In this document: piece by piece, positions 43,401 to 47,000 of the stretch
Position numbering within the stretch: the stretch's first letter is position 1
How the letters are laid out: each line of letters starts with the position of its first letter
Assembly (NCBI GenBank): GCA_933228895.1
Contig: OW121848.1
Span: 137,782,615-137,846,614 of the forward strand
Length of the DNA stretch: 64,000 bases
Source: Platycnemis pennipes
Lineage: Eukaryota; Arthropoda; Insecta; Odonata; Platycnemididae
Reading direction: 5' to 3'
Notes under the pieces: generated by a model
What the model was told of the DNA's origin: nothing
Database searches by the model: none
The model's input: only the letters and a program-made list of their open reading frames with translations
Program-made: the position numbers and the translations under genes

Positions 43401-43986
43401 AACTTCCACAACGGTCGCTTCTTCGTTCACCTTCTTCTCTTTCCTAATATTTCAAACTTTATCCAAACTCACCACTGAAAATCCACGGAACGTTGATGAT
43501 ATCATTACGAAAATGTGCACGGAACGGAATAGTTCTCGTCCGAGTGAGGAAAGGGGGGGGGGAGGGGGGAGGAGGGGGTTGAGGGAGAAAGCGCGAGTTA
43601 ATAATGAACTCCACTCTTTCGAAACATTCGATCCTCCCCGGCTCTCTTGCTTCCCTTGACTTTTTTTATTGCTTGAGGAGGTCCCGCCTTTCGTGATCGC
43701 CCGCGAGAAAGTTTCGAATTGAAACTCGGAGAGGTCCATGGGGGATCGGCTCGGCGGCGGCGCGCCGCGGGCGGTTCAAATCGCCTGGGAAACAAAAGAG
43801 GACGATTCTGACCTTGTCCCGCGCGAGTTTGCCGATGCGACGCGCCGCCGACCGCCAGTCGTCGCGGGAGACAGGTTTTCCCGCCCGTCTTAAAAACCCC
43901 TTTCTCTCCACCCCCTCCCGATGAAGGCGCTTACCTCGCTCCGCCCACAACTTCTCCGTCACAACCGCCTCGCGATCAAAACACAT
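1119..43986 (-). CDS. crb: crumbs (crb), 5' portion, 26 exons, 3' end outside window
   Basis: Crumbs is a large type I membrane protein of the apical membrane of epithelia. Its short tail binds the Stardust/PALS1 complex and beta-heavy-spectrin adaptors, and it sets apical-basal polarity. The minus-strand exons 43935-43986 (tentative), 37644-37946, 36242-36481, 34096-34317, 31143-31268, 29471-29575, 28190-28306, 27700-27817, 25568-25706, 24237-24465, 22793-22930, 20463-20755, 17294-17447, 15495-15722, 15104-15340, 14427-14507, 12554-12703, 11630-11778, 10195-10393, 9075-9466, 7974-8281, 7393-7522, 5881-6339, 2893-3091, 2222-2421 and 1119-1403 join in one open frame of 1,751 codons. They give a signal peptide, a LamG-like domain, 24 EGFs, LamG, one EGF and a partial LamG. 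The segment [11 protein letters not shown] plus [12 protein letters not shown] in the last exon is, from memory of the family, Crumbs-specific. Drosophila Crumbs is about 2,150 residues, so roughly 400 residues, including membrane and tail regions, are missing below position 1. Eyes shut and Notch-type proteins share EGFs but not this layout. Confidence 0.92.
2222..2421 (-). CDS. crb: crumbs exon 25: LamG 3, first part
   Basis: Borders are CATCGGCAG|ATATGAC and ACCCAG|GTAATT; phase 1 to phase 0. Encodes [25 protein letters not shown] and IFHLGSY (FRT-type strand), then [11 protein letters not shown]. The Arg-Thr-Arg and HLGS motifs match the Crumbs laminin G subfamily as I remember it. Confidence 0.9.
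2620..2695 (-). repeat. tRNA-like SINE fragment
   Basis: The stretch carries AGCAGAATTGCTGCAGAG, a poly-A-like run and TCACTGGGACCCAAACCC. Its reverse complement resembles a degenerate pol III B box. The same order (AGCAGAAATTCCACAGAG, A-run, GATCGGGA) occurs at 13930-13990, so this is a dispersed family. Confidence 0.4.
2893..3091 (-). CDS. crb: crumbs exon 24: linker and EGF 25
   Basis: Borders are TTTACTTTAG|GATGGAG and CAATACA|GTAAGT; phase 0 to phase 1. Starts with 26 acidic/Thr-rich residues ([13 protein letters not shown]), then [18 protein letters not shown] with [14 protein letters not shown], an EGF with an extra cysteine just before it. It separates LamG 2 from LamG 3. Confidence 0.92.
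3914..3932. repeat. (AAT)n microsatellite
   Basis: About six copies of an AAT/TAA unit followed by ATATATTTATTGG, in the intron between exons 23 and 24. It may be the tail of an old retroposon, since unrelated sequence starts right after. Confidence 0.7.
4578..5819. mobile_element. pogo/Tigger-like (Tc1/mariner) non-autonomous element
   Basis: Left end: TA then CAGTAGAAGCCCGGTATAG. The right end, read in reverse, is CAGTGTAATGCCGGTATAAC, followed by TA. The flanking TA dinucleotides and CAGT...GGTATAnC termini fit Tc1/mariner, pogo branch. The subterminal regions repeat GATATAGCGAG-like phrases on both sides. No transposase frame remains; the middle is occupied by a foldback (about 5010-5605). 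It sits in the intron between exons 23 and 24, close to the exon 23 donor. Confidence 0.75.
5010..5605. repeat. nested foldback rich in CGATAAATATCG
   Basis: The left arm (about 5140-5291) and right arm (about 5395-5555) are near-perfect reverse complements, for example AGGCCAACTCAACGGCTGTC against GACAGCCGTTGGGTTGGCCT. The loop of about 100 bases has a CT-rich tract. The outer parts hold repeated ATCGTGATATTTATCG-like palindromes. Cruciform-capable; it probably inserted into the pogo-like element. Confidence 0.8.
5881..6339 (-). CDS. crb: crumbs exon 23: end of LamG 2 and acidic Ser/Glu linker
   Basis: Borders are TTCTTTTCAG|TGGGAAG and CACAGG|GTGAGT; 153 codons, phase 0-0. The first part carries LDDGNWQKV (D.xWH-like core) and [21 protein letters not shown], the closing LamG signature. 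The remaining 50-60 residues are cysteine-free, acidic and Ser/Thr-rich ([20 protein letters not shown]). A pogo-like element ends 61 bases past the donor, at 5819. Confidence 0.93.
7393..7522 (-). CDS. crb: crumbs exon 22: LamG 2, middle
   Basis: Borders are GTTACTTTAG|CTATGATG and AACAAG|GTAAGA; phase 2 to phase 0. Encodes [19 protein letters not shown] and [19 protein letters not shown], the conserved FRT...G.L and LxGGRL strands of laminin G domains. Confidence 0.93.
7974..8281 (-). CDS. crb: crumbs exon 21: EGF 23, EGF 24 and start of LamG 2
   Basis: Borders are CCCTATTAG|ATTGATG and AGAGG|GGTAAAT, taken as ending at 7974 in phase 2. Encodes [14 protein letters not shown] with [27 protein letters not shown] with [14 protein letters not shown]; then [15 protein letters not shown], the first strand of a laminin G domain. 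The EGF-to-LamG transition inside one exon supports the Crumbs assignment. Confidence 0.92.
8920..9078. repeat. 80-bp tandem duplication spanning the exon 20 splice donor
   Basis: Copy 1 (about 8920-8999) and copy 2 (about 9000-9078) both read GGCTATACATACTCT, AAAGGCATCCAGATTAACAT, ACACATTTT and CAAACCTCA. They differ at a few bases and in an A-run. Copy 2 contains the real donor (minus-strand GAG|GTTTGT at 9075); copy 1 keeps GAG|GTTTGC near 8994. Confidence 0.9.
9075..9466 (-). CDS. crb: crumbs exon 20: EGF 21 (with large insertion) and EGF 22
   Basis: Borders are TATTTACAG|GCAAAA and ATTGAG|GTTTGT; phase 1 to phase 0. EGF 21 is [14 protein letters not shown], then 57 residues before the fourth cysteine (usually about 8), then [14 protein letters not shown]. 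The insertion contains SLYASSGGY and a hydrophobic/Ser-rich stretch with no cysteine. EGF 22 is [13 protein letters not shown] with [14 protein letters not shown]. The donor lacks the usual GTAAG or GTGAG, and the donor and first intron bases are duplicated in tandem just downstream (8920-9078). Confidence 0.92.
10195..10393 (-). CDS. crb: crumbs exon 19: EGF 19 and EGF 20
   Basis: Borders are TGCATTTTAG|TCCAGT and ACACTG|GTAAGT; phase 0 to phase 1. Encodes [10 protein letters not shown] with [15 protein letters not shown], then [15 protein letters not shown] with [11 protein letters not shown]. Confidence 0.93.
10985..11112. repeat. dispersed repeat with GGCCATATTCAGAAT end
   Basis: Shares CATATTCAGAATATCAACTA, TTGGTGCA and GGTGGTATTACTTCTCAG with 42278-42540. 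A related inverted end occurs at about 11443-11472 (GAGACTGCAGCTGAGATTCT). The 5S-derived SINE at 11186-11425 therefore appears to lie inside this element. Confidence 0.55.
11186..11425 (-). mobile_element. 5S-rRNA-derived SINE, copy 1 (older)
   Basis: On the minus strand this begins GGGCAAGGGCC and contains ACTGAAGTTAAACAACATTGG and GAATGGATGACC, which align in order with the internal promoter (A box, intermediate element, C box) of 5S rRNA, followed by a non-5S tail. The second copy is at 31614-31854. Intronic, antisense to nothing, and with several promoter changes, so probably inactive. Confidence 0.75.
11630..11778 (-). CDS. crb: crumbs exon 18: EGF 18 and first cysteine of EGF 19
   Basis: Borders are GGCTGACAG|GCAAGG and TGTGAG|GTCAGT; phase 1 to phase 0. 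Encodes [14 protein letters not shown] with [14 protein letters not shown], then TNIDDCE. The O-glucose motif of EGF 19 (CESSPC) is formed only across the junction with exon 19. Confidence 0.93.
12554..12703 (-). CDS. crb: crumbs exon 17: second half of EGF 16 and EGF 17
   Basis: Borders are AATTTTAG|GTAGTT and ATACAG|GTTAGT, phase 1-1. Encodes [15 protein letters not shown], then [14 protein letters not shown] with [17 protein letters not shown] is an O-glucose and CRNGATC an O-fucose consensus. Confidence 0.94.
12948..13926. other. unrecognised GC-richer block in intron 17-16
   Basis: Composition differs from the surrounding AT-rich intron, with many CpGs. It contains a plus-strand frame of 105 codons (13419-13736) with no family I recognise, and repeated GCGAAAAAGGCGAAATTTCG-like stretches near 13840-13860. 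It looks like an inserted element whose ends I could not define. Confidence 0.35.
13926..14016. repeat. hairpin: perfect ~30-bp inverted repeat
   Basis: CAATAGCAGAAATTCCACAG is mirrored by CTGTGGAATTTCTGCTATTG-like sequence (one mismatch) about 40 bases away, extending through GAGAAAAAATC/GATTTTTTCT. It shares sequence with 2620-2695. Confidence 0.75.
14427..14507 (-). CDS. crb: crumbs exon 16: first half of EGF 16
   Basis: Smallest internal exon (81 bases), phase 1-1, borders TATTTTAG|GACGAA and GAAG|GTAATC. Encodes [17 protein letters not shown] and [10 protein letters not shown]; the second half ([15 protein letters not shown]) is in exon 17. Skipping this exon would keep frame but break one EGF. 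Confidence 0.92.
14690..14840. repeat. foldback MITE, ~45-bp inverted arms
   Basis: The left arm GTAGGTTTTGATTTTCTGGA plus TTTCTCTGCTGCGTTATTCC is mirrored by GGAATAATGCAGCAGAGAAA plus CCCGGAAACTCAAAACCTAC. The symmetry produces overlapping open frames on both strands that are not genes. It lies in the intron between exons 15 and 16. Confidence 0.8.
15104..15340 (-). CDS. crb: crumbs exon 15: EGF 14 and EGF 15
   Basis: Borders are ATTTCCAG|GTTTTG and ATACAG|GTAAAT, phase 1-1. Encodes [14 protein letters not shown] with [14 protein letters not shown], then [14 protein letters not shown] with [11 protein letters not shown]. The intron to exon 14 is only 154 bases, among the shortest in the gene. 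Confidence 0.95.
15495..15722 (-). CDS. crb: crumbs exon 14: EGF 12 and most of EGF 13
   Basis: Borders are GATTTATCAG|GTAAAATG and GCTCCAG|GTAAGC, phase 1-1. Encodes [14 protein letters not shown] with [14 protein letters not shown], then [15 protein letters not shown] with [17 protein letters not shown] 13 is closed by FEGLHC in exon 15. The basic KRSRRE segment lies in the third loop. Confidence 0.94.
15723..17293. other. intron between exons 13 and 14
   Basis: AT-rich, about 1.57 kb. I see no repeat of note and no missed exon; the flanking phases (1 and 1) would allow a symmetric skipped exon, but no EGF-like cysteine pattern was found. Confidence 0.6.
17294..17447 (-). CDS. crb: crumbs exon 13: end of EGF 10 and EGF 11
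   Basis: Borders are GTTGATAG|ACTGGAG and TTTACAG|GTATGG; phase 0 to phase 1. Encodes [17 protein letters not shown], which completes EGF 10, then [14 protein letters not shown] and [17 protein letters not shown] is an O-glucose consensus. It is isolated between a 3.0-kb and a 1.6-kb intron. Confidence 0.93.
17965..18412. repeat. inverted pair of CACCTGA...GAAACCTGGGT repeats
   Basis: The right arm (about 18310-18412) reads TCACCTGAAAAAGATG, TTGAAACCTGGGTCATGGAA, then TTTGTAGAAGTTTCC. The left arm (about 17965-18078) is its reverse complement with changes. A third copy in direct orientation is at 23710-23790. Confidence 0.7.
18891..19030. repeat. foldback element, ~50-bp inverted arms
   Basis: GGGTATCTCCCACATATGTA and GTCCATATTGCT on the left are mirrored on the right by AGCAATATGGGCC and ACATGGGAGGTACCC. 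The loop continues the symmetry with GCAGTTTTGCTG / CAGCAGTAAAACTATTG. Intron between exons 12 and 13. Confidence 0.75.
19273..19585. mobile_element. putative MITE with ~19-bp terminal inverted repeats
   Basis: The left end CACATGGCGGACCGGTCAC pairs with the right end, which in reverse reads CACATTGCAGACCGGACAC (4 mismatches). About 310 bases, no coding potential. No convincing target duplication, so the family is unassigned. Confidence 0.5.
20463..20755 (-). CDS. crb: crumbs exon 12: spacer, EGF 9 and first part of EGF 10
   Basis: Borders are AACAACAG|GAGCTG and GATTAT|GTAAGC; phase 1 to phase 0. After ADCGHK comes a low-complexity spacer of about 45 residues without cysteine (contains SSASRSANG and [11 protein letters not shown]), then a compact EGF ([28 protein letters not shown]) and [16 protein letters not shown], the first half of EGF 10, completed by exon 13. 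The acceptor pyrimidine tract is poor (CACCAAAACAACAG), so the exact acceptor is the least certain among the EGF exons. Confidence 0.85.
20756..22792. other. intron between exons 11 and 12
   Basis: About 2.0 kb, AT-rich. The plus-strand open frame at 22344-22670 has no recognised family. No repeat or exon was identified. Confidence 0.55.
22793..22930 (-). CDS. crb: crumbs exon 11: EGF repeat 8
   Basis: Borders are AATTTTAG|GTGTTCC and TTTACAG|GTAAAT, phase 1-1. Encodes [21 protein letters not shown] and [12 protein letters not shown]. There are two extra cysteines near the start and a 14-residue third loop ([14 protein letters not shown]), so the repeat is atypical. CLNGGTC fits the O-fucose consensus. 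Confidence 0.9.
23710..23790 (+). repeat. dispersed CACCTGATGATGA...GTCGAAACCTGGGT repeat
   Basis: Reads TTCACCTGATGATGACTTAA, CCGTCGAAACCTGGGTAGTG, GAAAGTAATAAAATTTG. The core CTGATGA...GAAAC recalls a hammerhead ribozyme, but the base just before GAAAC does not pair with the base after CTGATGA. The other copies are at 17965-18078 and 18310-18412. It is preceded by a C-rich tract (23516-23670). Confidence 0.6.
24237..24465 (-). CDS. crb: crumbs exon 10: EGF repeats 6 and 7
   Basis: Borders are TTTGACAG|GTTCTT and ACTTAG|GTAAAG; phase 0 to phase 1. Repeat 6 is [14 protein letters not shown] with [14 protein letters not shown]; repeat 7 is [20 protein letters not shown] with [17 protein letters not shown] is an O-glucose consensus. 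Repeat 7 has an enlarged first loop. Confidence 0.93.
25568..25706 (-). CDS. crb: crumbs exon 9: EGF repeat 5
   Basis: Borders are ACATTTCCAG|TTATCAAGG and GAACAA|GTGAGA; starts in phase 2, ends in phase 0. Encodes [21 protein letters not shown] and [16 protein letters not shown], a complete calcium-binding EGF. Confidence 0.93.
25707..27389. other. intron between exons 8 and 9, upstream part
   Basis: AT-rich. Contains short palindromes such as TTCGTATCTGGATACGAAA (26308-26326) and no recognised exon. The plus-strand frames around 25884-26407 show no conserved domain. Confidence 0.5.
27390..27645. mobile_element. hAT-type MITE, copy A
   Basis: Begins TAGAGATGGGCAA and ends TTTACCCATCTCTA, a 10-bp perfect terminal inverted repeat. 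It is flanked by a perfect 8-bp direct repeat, GGAACAGC, at 27382-27389 and 27646-27653; 8 bp is the hAT target-site length. The interior has TTTTCGAAAATTACCG palindromes. It shares most of its interior, in opposite orientation, with 33256-33817. Confidence 0.92.
27700..27817 (-). CDS. crb: crumbs exon 8: EGF repeat 4 (calcium-binding type)
   Basis: Borders are TTCTTAAG|GTTTTAC and AACTGG|GTAAGT; starts in phase 1, ends in phase 2. Encodes [20 protein letters not shown] and YTCQCARTG. The NIDEC motif marks a calcium-binding EGF, and CASSPC fits the Rumi/POGLUT1 O-glucose consensus C-x-S-x-P-C. A hAT MITE starts about 55 bases past the donor, at 27645. Confidence 0.93.
28190..28306 (-). CDS. 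crb: crumbs exon 7: EGF repeat 3
   Basis: Borders are CTTTTTAG|GCCAAC and CCTCCTG|GTAAGT, phase 1-1. Encodes QHCETE, then [13 protein letters not shown] and YECLCPPG. The CHNNGTC loop fits the O-fucose consensus. Confidence 0.92.
29471..29575 (-). CDS. crb: crumbs exon 6: EGF repeat 2
   Basis: Borders are TTCTTACAG|GATCTC and TCACTG|GTAAGT, phase 1-1. Encodes [17 protein letters not shown] and [11 protein letters not shown]; the sixth cysteine of the repeat comes from the next exon (QHCE). The first intercysteine loop is longer than usual. Confidence 0.9.
29576..31142. other. intron between exons 5 and 6
   Basis: About 1.57 kb, AT-rich. No repeats with clear ends or missed EGF exon recognised. 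Confidence 0.6.
31143..31268 (-). CDS. crb: crumbs exon 5: EGF repeat 1
   Basis: Borders are GCTTTGCAG|GCGAAG and TAATG|GTATGTG, phase 1-1. One EGF repeat with six cysteines: [14 protein letters not shown], then [18 protein letters not shown]. The loop CMRHGTC fits the O-fucose consensus. Overlapping open frames on both strands here are shadows. Confidence 0.92.
31614..31854 (-). mobile_element. 5S-rRNA-derived SINE, copy 2 (better preserved)
   Basis: The minus strand reads GGGCAAGGGCC, then CACCGGTTCCCATGCGATCA, CTGAAGTTAAGCAATGTTGG, GGTTGGATGGGTGACC and CCATACC. These match in order and spacing the 5S rRNA sequence, including the A box (AAGTTAAGCA) and C box (GGATGGGTGACC). The 3' part after the 5S region is shared with 11186-11425 and is not 5S, so this is a SINE3-type element rather than a 5S gene. 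It lies in the intron between exons 4 and 5. Confidence 0.82.
33256..33817. mobile_element. hAT-type MITE, copy B
   Basis: Termini TAGAGATGGG and CCCATCTCTA, flanked by perfect 8-bp repeats GATGGAAC at 33248-33255 and 33818-33825. It is 562 bases versus 256 in copy A; the extra sequence lies internally, around 33500-33780. Palindromic GGTAATTTTCGAAAATTACC is present. Intron between exons 4 and 5. Confidence 0.93.
34096..34317 (-). CDS. crb: crumbs exon 4: end of N-terminal LamG-like domain
   Basis: Borders are TTTTTCAG|GAGGGCC and TTCAT|GTAAGT; phase 1 at both ends. The peptide contains [19 protein letters not shown], the FxGCI signature that closes laminin G domains, followed by [11 protein letters not shown] leading into the first EGF. 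The cysteine codon is split by the intron. Confidence 0.92.
34700..35560 (-). pseudogene. LINE reverse transcriptase fragment, C-terminal part, degenerate
   Basis: On the minus strand, 35540-35400 reads [16 protein letters not shown], then a ruined active-site strand ([10 protein letters not shown] where FADDIVL is usual), a stop, and a [15 protein letters not shown] segment. Further down, at 34750-34935, comes [19 protein letters not shown] and the motif [20 protein letters not shown], typical of the C-terminus of non-LTR retrotransposons that make a GRPRKRW-D motif (RTE or Jockey-like; clade uncertain). Stops, frame changes and loss of the DD pair make it inactive. The long plus-strand frame over it (34729-35163) is antisense. 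It lies in the intron between exons 3 and 4. Confidence 0.75.
36242..36481 (-). CDS. crb: crumbs exon 3: middle of N-terminal LamG-like domain
   Basis: Borders are TTTATCAG|GTGAAC and GGAG|GTAAGG; both phases are 1. The exon begins [11 protein letters not shown], the classic LamG strand that follows the FRA/FRT motif, and continues with [24 protein letters not shown], the D.xWHxV core of laminin G domains. It contains a Ser/Pro/Gly-rich loop ([11 protein letters not shown]). Confidence 0.9.
37644..37946 (-). CDS. crb: crumbs exon 2: signal-peptide core and start of N-terminal LamG-like domain
   Basis: The acceptor is a pyrimidine tract ending TTTGCAG|CG and the donor is GGAG|GTGAGT. The exon encodes a hydrophobic core [11 protein letters not shown] followed by a small-residue cleavage zone ([10 protein letters not shown]), a Pro/Ser/Leu-rich spacer, then [11 protein letters not shown] and [13 protein letters not shown], the first beta strands of a laminin G fold. 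The frame has no ATG of its own at the 5' edge (its first codon is GTG), so a separate upstream exon must supply the start. GC content is far higher than in neighbouring exons, and a second open frame (37640-37969) over the same bases is a by-product of that. Confidence 0.85.
38790..39400 (+). pseudogene. possible LINE 3' end remnants
   Basis: Plus-strand 38793-38975 reads [19 protein letters not shown] and later GRKQWKCVV, and 39240-39290 reads [18 protein letters not shown]. Both recall the EGK-EG(K/R)R...RxxWR tail that follows the reverse transcriptase in many non-LTR elements. Both are short and interrupted by stops; resemblance is weak. Confidence 0.3.
39048..39150 (+). repeat. tRNA-like SINE head
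   Basis: GGGGCGGCTGTTGTAGCGGC followed by GGGACCGGATTCGAAAT; the latter resembles a pol III B box (GGTTCGAnnCC). A T-rich stretch and TTGGTGCC follow. No complete cloverleaf is visible. Confidence 0.35.
41481..41715 (+). mobile_element. SINE, GGACGTTAAA family, copy 1
   Basis: Shares TCCGTTGGATGGGACGTTAA, CCCCTTGGCGCCTTTCGT, GCCGAGTTTCTCTCCACC and AATGGCGCAATCGACC with 54760-54990, and in part with 46548-46745 and 56503-56815. It ends in an AACAACAGCAACC-type tail. A dispersed, length-conserved, non-coding family with a short A-rich tail fits a SINE. Confidence 0.65.
42278..42680. repeat. cluster of ATATTCAGAATCTCAACTACAG repeats
   Basis: Two direct copies (about 42283-42385 and 42440-42535) share CAGAATCTCAACTACAG, CACTGCTTACGT and AAAATC. 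A third at about 42598-42665 is inverted (GTAGCTGAGATACTGAATAT). The family also occurs at 10985-11112. Probably foldback or terminal-repeat remnants. Confidence 0.6.
43553..43578 (+). repeat. G-rich tract, potential G-quadruplex
   Basis: Runs of 10, 6, 2 and 5 guanines separated by single adenines. It meets the usual four-run G-quadruplex rule on the plus strand and is immediately adjacent to the CpG-rich block. Confidence 0.7.
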
Positions 43987-44050
43987 GAAGCGCGACTGGA
44001 AACCTCGAGATTTTTTTTCTCTTAATTTCCTTCCCACGGTGAGTAATTAA
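43660..44050. promoter_or_regulatory. CpG-rich block, candidate crumbs promoter/5' exon region
   Basis: Dense in CpG (for example GGCTCGGCGGCGGCGCGCCG, GCGACGCGCCGCCGACCG) against an AT-rich background. Contains the proposed exon 1 and its GTAAGC donor on the minus strand. Long open frames on both strands here (up to 123 codons) arise from low stop-codon frequency and show no family match. No TATA box or initiator can be pinned down. Confidence 0.4.
43935..43986 (-). CDS. crb: crumbs exon 1, proposed start codon and signal-peptide N-region
   Basis: ATG at 43986-43984 opens 17 codons ([17 protein letters not shown]) plus one base, ending at a strong donor CGAG|GTAAGC. The phase-1 end joins exon 2 as G+CG (Ala) and places the short N-region directly before the hydrophobic stretch [11 protein letters not shown]. 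The exon lies in a CpG-rich block, as expected of a 5' end. Against it: the start context is weak (T at -3 and +4), the N-region is not very basic, and the phase match has a one-in-three chance of being accidental. An upstream in-frame GTG is followed upstream by a stop at 44047-44049. Confidence 0.42.
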
Positions 44051-47000
44051 AGCTTTCGGAGGAGAGTGAGTCGGTGGTCGCATCAAACACGTCTAACGTG
44101 GAAAGCAATTTAAAACATATTGTGTATGTATTACGAAAGGGGAGACGTGTTTCGAAATGGAATATCGCCTCCGAGACTTCCCATACTTGTGTAGAAGGGA
44201 AACCGATCGCTCCCACTTAACTTCTGTGATCCCGAACGCATACCCTAAAGAAAATTGCCTTTTCCGCGGAGTGGAGGTGATTGGAATCGATGTGGTGAGC
44301 ACGCCAAATCATCTCGCATGGGCATACCTCCTTTTTAGTCAAAGATCTCGTTATGCCAATGACGATGAACTGGGACGAGATGAACATAAAGAATAATATA
44401 GAAAAATGTCCCTTTTCAATTTAAAAGCAAAATTATACATTAGCGAATATAAGGTAGCACAAAAGGCGAACTTAGTGGAAATGTTTGATACACAAAGAAT
44501 AGCGTGGATTATACTTTGCCAGTTTATTCTTTATGTCTACATTAGCGCTTATAACTGACCAAGGTCTTCCTAACTCCAAGGAAATAATCGGGGATTTTCT
44601 GTCGAAAAAAATAATGTAACTTGCATGTCTATGATTTTCAACAAATGGGGAAAAACTGGGGAAGTTTTCAAAATCTGGGCTCTTGATAGCGCATAGGAAG
44701 CAAAATTTTTACCCATTCCAGGCAATTAAAAAATGGACAATATTTATCTCGCTGTGGACAAGGTTGGCAACTTTAGTTTCACGAGAGAAACGAATCTCGA
44801 AGAAAAAAATTGAACAGGAATTCCATTTAAAACAATGGCGTGCATAGCAGACTGAGTGTAAGGTTTCCCCAACTTACGTGAGGTGTGCTAAAAGGGGATA
44901 GTACGGATTTTTGAAAGAGTTAAGGGAGACCATAGTAAGAAGCCAACGAAAAAAATAAAAGTACATTACCCTCGAACTACAAGCTACTGGAAAGAATGTA
45001 TAAGGAGATTGAGGGCAAAGATCCCGGAAAAATTCCACGCCAAACCTAAGAGCATTCAAACGACACATTCAAAGGAGATTAACACCTAAAAATCACCTAT
45101 GCTCCACCACAGGGGAGAGCTGTCTAATTTGAAATCCTCGATTAATGGTAAATCGTACATAGTTTTATCGGCAATAAAGGTCAAGGCCCTGAGGACGAAT
45201 AACTAACGTTTAAATATGAAAGAATTAACAGAAAAATTTGCTTTCTCACTGACTCGTTTATCAATACAGAAATGTGGCCTCCGCTATACTACAGTAGTGA
45301 CACGCTTAGGAAATATACTTATATCTTTTACACAAAAATTTCAATAGCATATGCACTGGCGGAAGGAATCAACCAAAAATGTTTTCAAGAAGTGATAATT
45401 TAAAACCACCAGAATTTTCGATTCCTCATAATTGGATTGAGAAACTGGGCAAGAAAGGGAAAGTACTTCGGTGAGGAGCAACCCCATCACCCAAAGTCAC
45501 CTACTGATTCAGAAATGAAACTATTTTAATTGGTCACAAATGTATTCTCTTATTCTGTATATACTTATTCTGTATTGCTTGTTAGAATCCATTGGAGACA
45601 TAGGATTAACAATTTGTCGGGAAAAATCGTCATTGCAATTTAGCACGCAGAAATGACTCCAAGAGACTACGGTGTAAATAGCAAGAGTTAATACAGGTAA
45701 ATTGATACATGAAGAATAGTGCCTAAAGAAAAGATCTCCATAAACTTACGACGTCTTTATCCGGGCATTGCATTTTTTACTTTCCCACTTCAAATTTTAA
45801 TCAGCTCATCGAAGATAGCAAAATTCAACATCGACATTTCAGGAAACAGTACATTTATGAAAAAATTACTGGGTGAGAGCATCAGTTTTTATTCCCACTC
45901 GGCCTTGTAAATGAAATTTCTGCTCAAAAATTCCAAATGAGTATTTTTTTTATATTACTATTATCTTGACACGTTTTTGCTAAGTGTGTCAATGTAGCTT
46001 GGCACTCAACAACCGTCACTAACGTTTGATAAGTTGTGATACGTGTCGCGCAGAAACGTGGGACATTCACACAGATGAGGGGGTAGATGAATTTTCTCAT
46101 TCATCTGAGGTAACCGAGGAAAGATAAGTGTAAAGATTCAAATCGAATGAGTAAAACTGGGGTTCCCAGGTCTCTGCCGGGAATAAACCTGAGAATTCCA
46201 GTCGACAGCCGAATAGAGTCCGCATCAGATGGCAATGCTACCTCCGAGGTATCTCACATCCAGTCCAACTGTTAGCAAGCTAAAATAAATATGTTAGGGT
46301 AGGAAGAACAGCCTCCGATTACAAGGATTCTACCGGTCATCAAAGAGGAAGCCAAGGGACATTAGTAACCCATGCAGGTACTTACCACGGCGCCCCGTAA
46401 GGATTAACAGAAGGGAGGAAAGTCGTGAAAGATGTAACAATTAAGGAGAGAGAAAGAGAGATACGGCCCGTTTCCTACTAAGCCCGCCGAAAACGAAAAC
46501 ATTTTCACTTGCGGCAAGATGAACGAGCTAAGGTTCGTTTTTCTAGATGTTGGGTAGGTGAGGTGGCTAGAACACTGGCTTTCCATTCCCAGAGCCTGAG
46601 TTAGAATCTCGGTATCTCCACAATTAATCACATTATCCCGTTCCATTATGGAGTATAGAGTAGAGCATTCCGAGGCTAGTAATCCTTGCGTCAACGGAAG
46701 TTAATCACCCCTTGGATTGGAACCCTTGGCGCCTTGGAGTTTCAGTTATGGACTTTTCTTCAGATTAAGAGCAGTCTAAAAATTACTTCCTTTCATGAAA
46801 GAGAATATTATGGAAAATTGAAAACTCTAGGTAGGTAACCAAATTCTCTCCCCACCTTTAAATGACGCAAAAGAATCAGTTTTCAGTGTTTTCAAAGTTC
46901 GGTAGAAACTCCAAGCGTTCCGCGGTTAAAATTAGAGATAAACGATGTTAATTCATACTTAATCTTATACATTAACACATGGCCCATGGTTTTGCCTAGA

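Larger units (their letters stand above)
37947..43550. other. proposed intron 1 of crumbs / upstream region
   Basis: About 5.6 kb. Contains two weak LINE C-terminal remnants (about 38780-38980 and 39200-39400, plus strand), a SINE with GGACGTTAAACCGTG (41481-41715) and the inverted-repeat cluster 42278-42680. No conserved exon recognised. Confidence 0.5.

Noticed and set aside
43666..44037. 123-codon minus-strand protein in the CpG block
   Set aside because: The frame starts with GTG, is extremely Arg-rich, has no recognisable domain and is interrupted by the strong donor at 43935.
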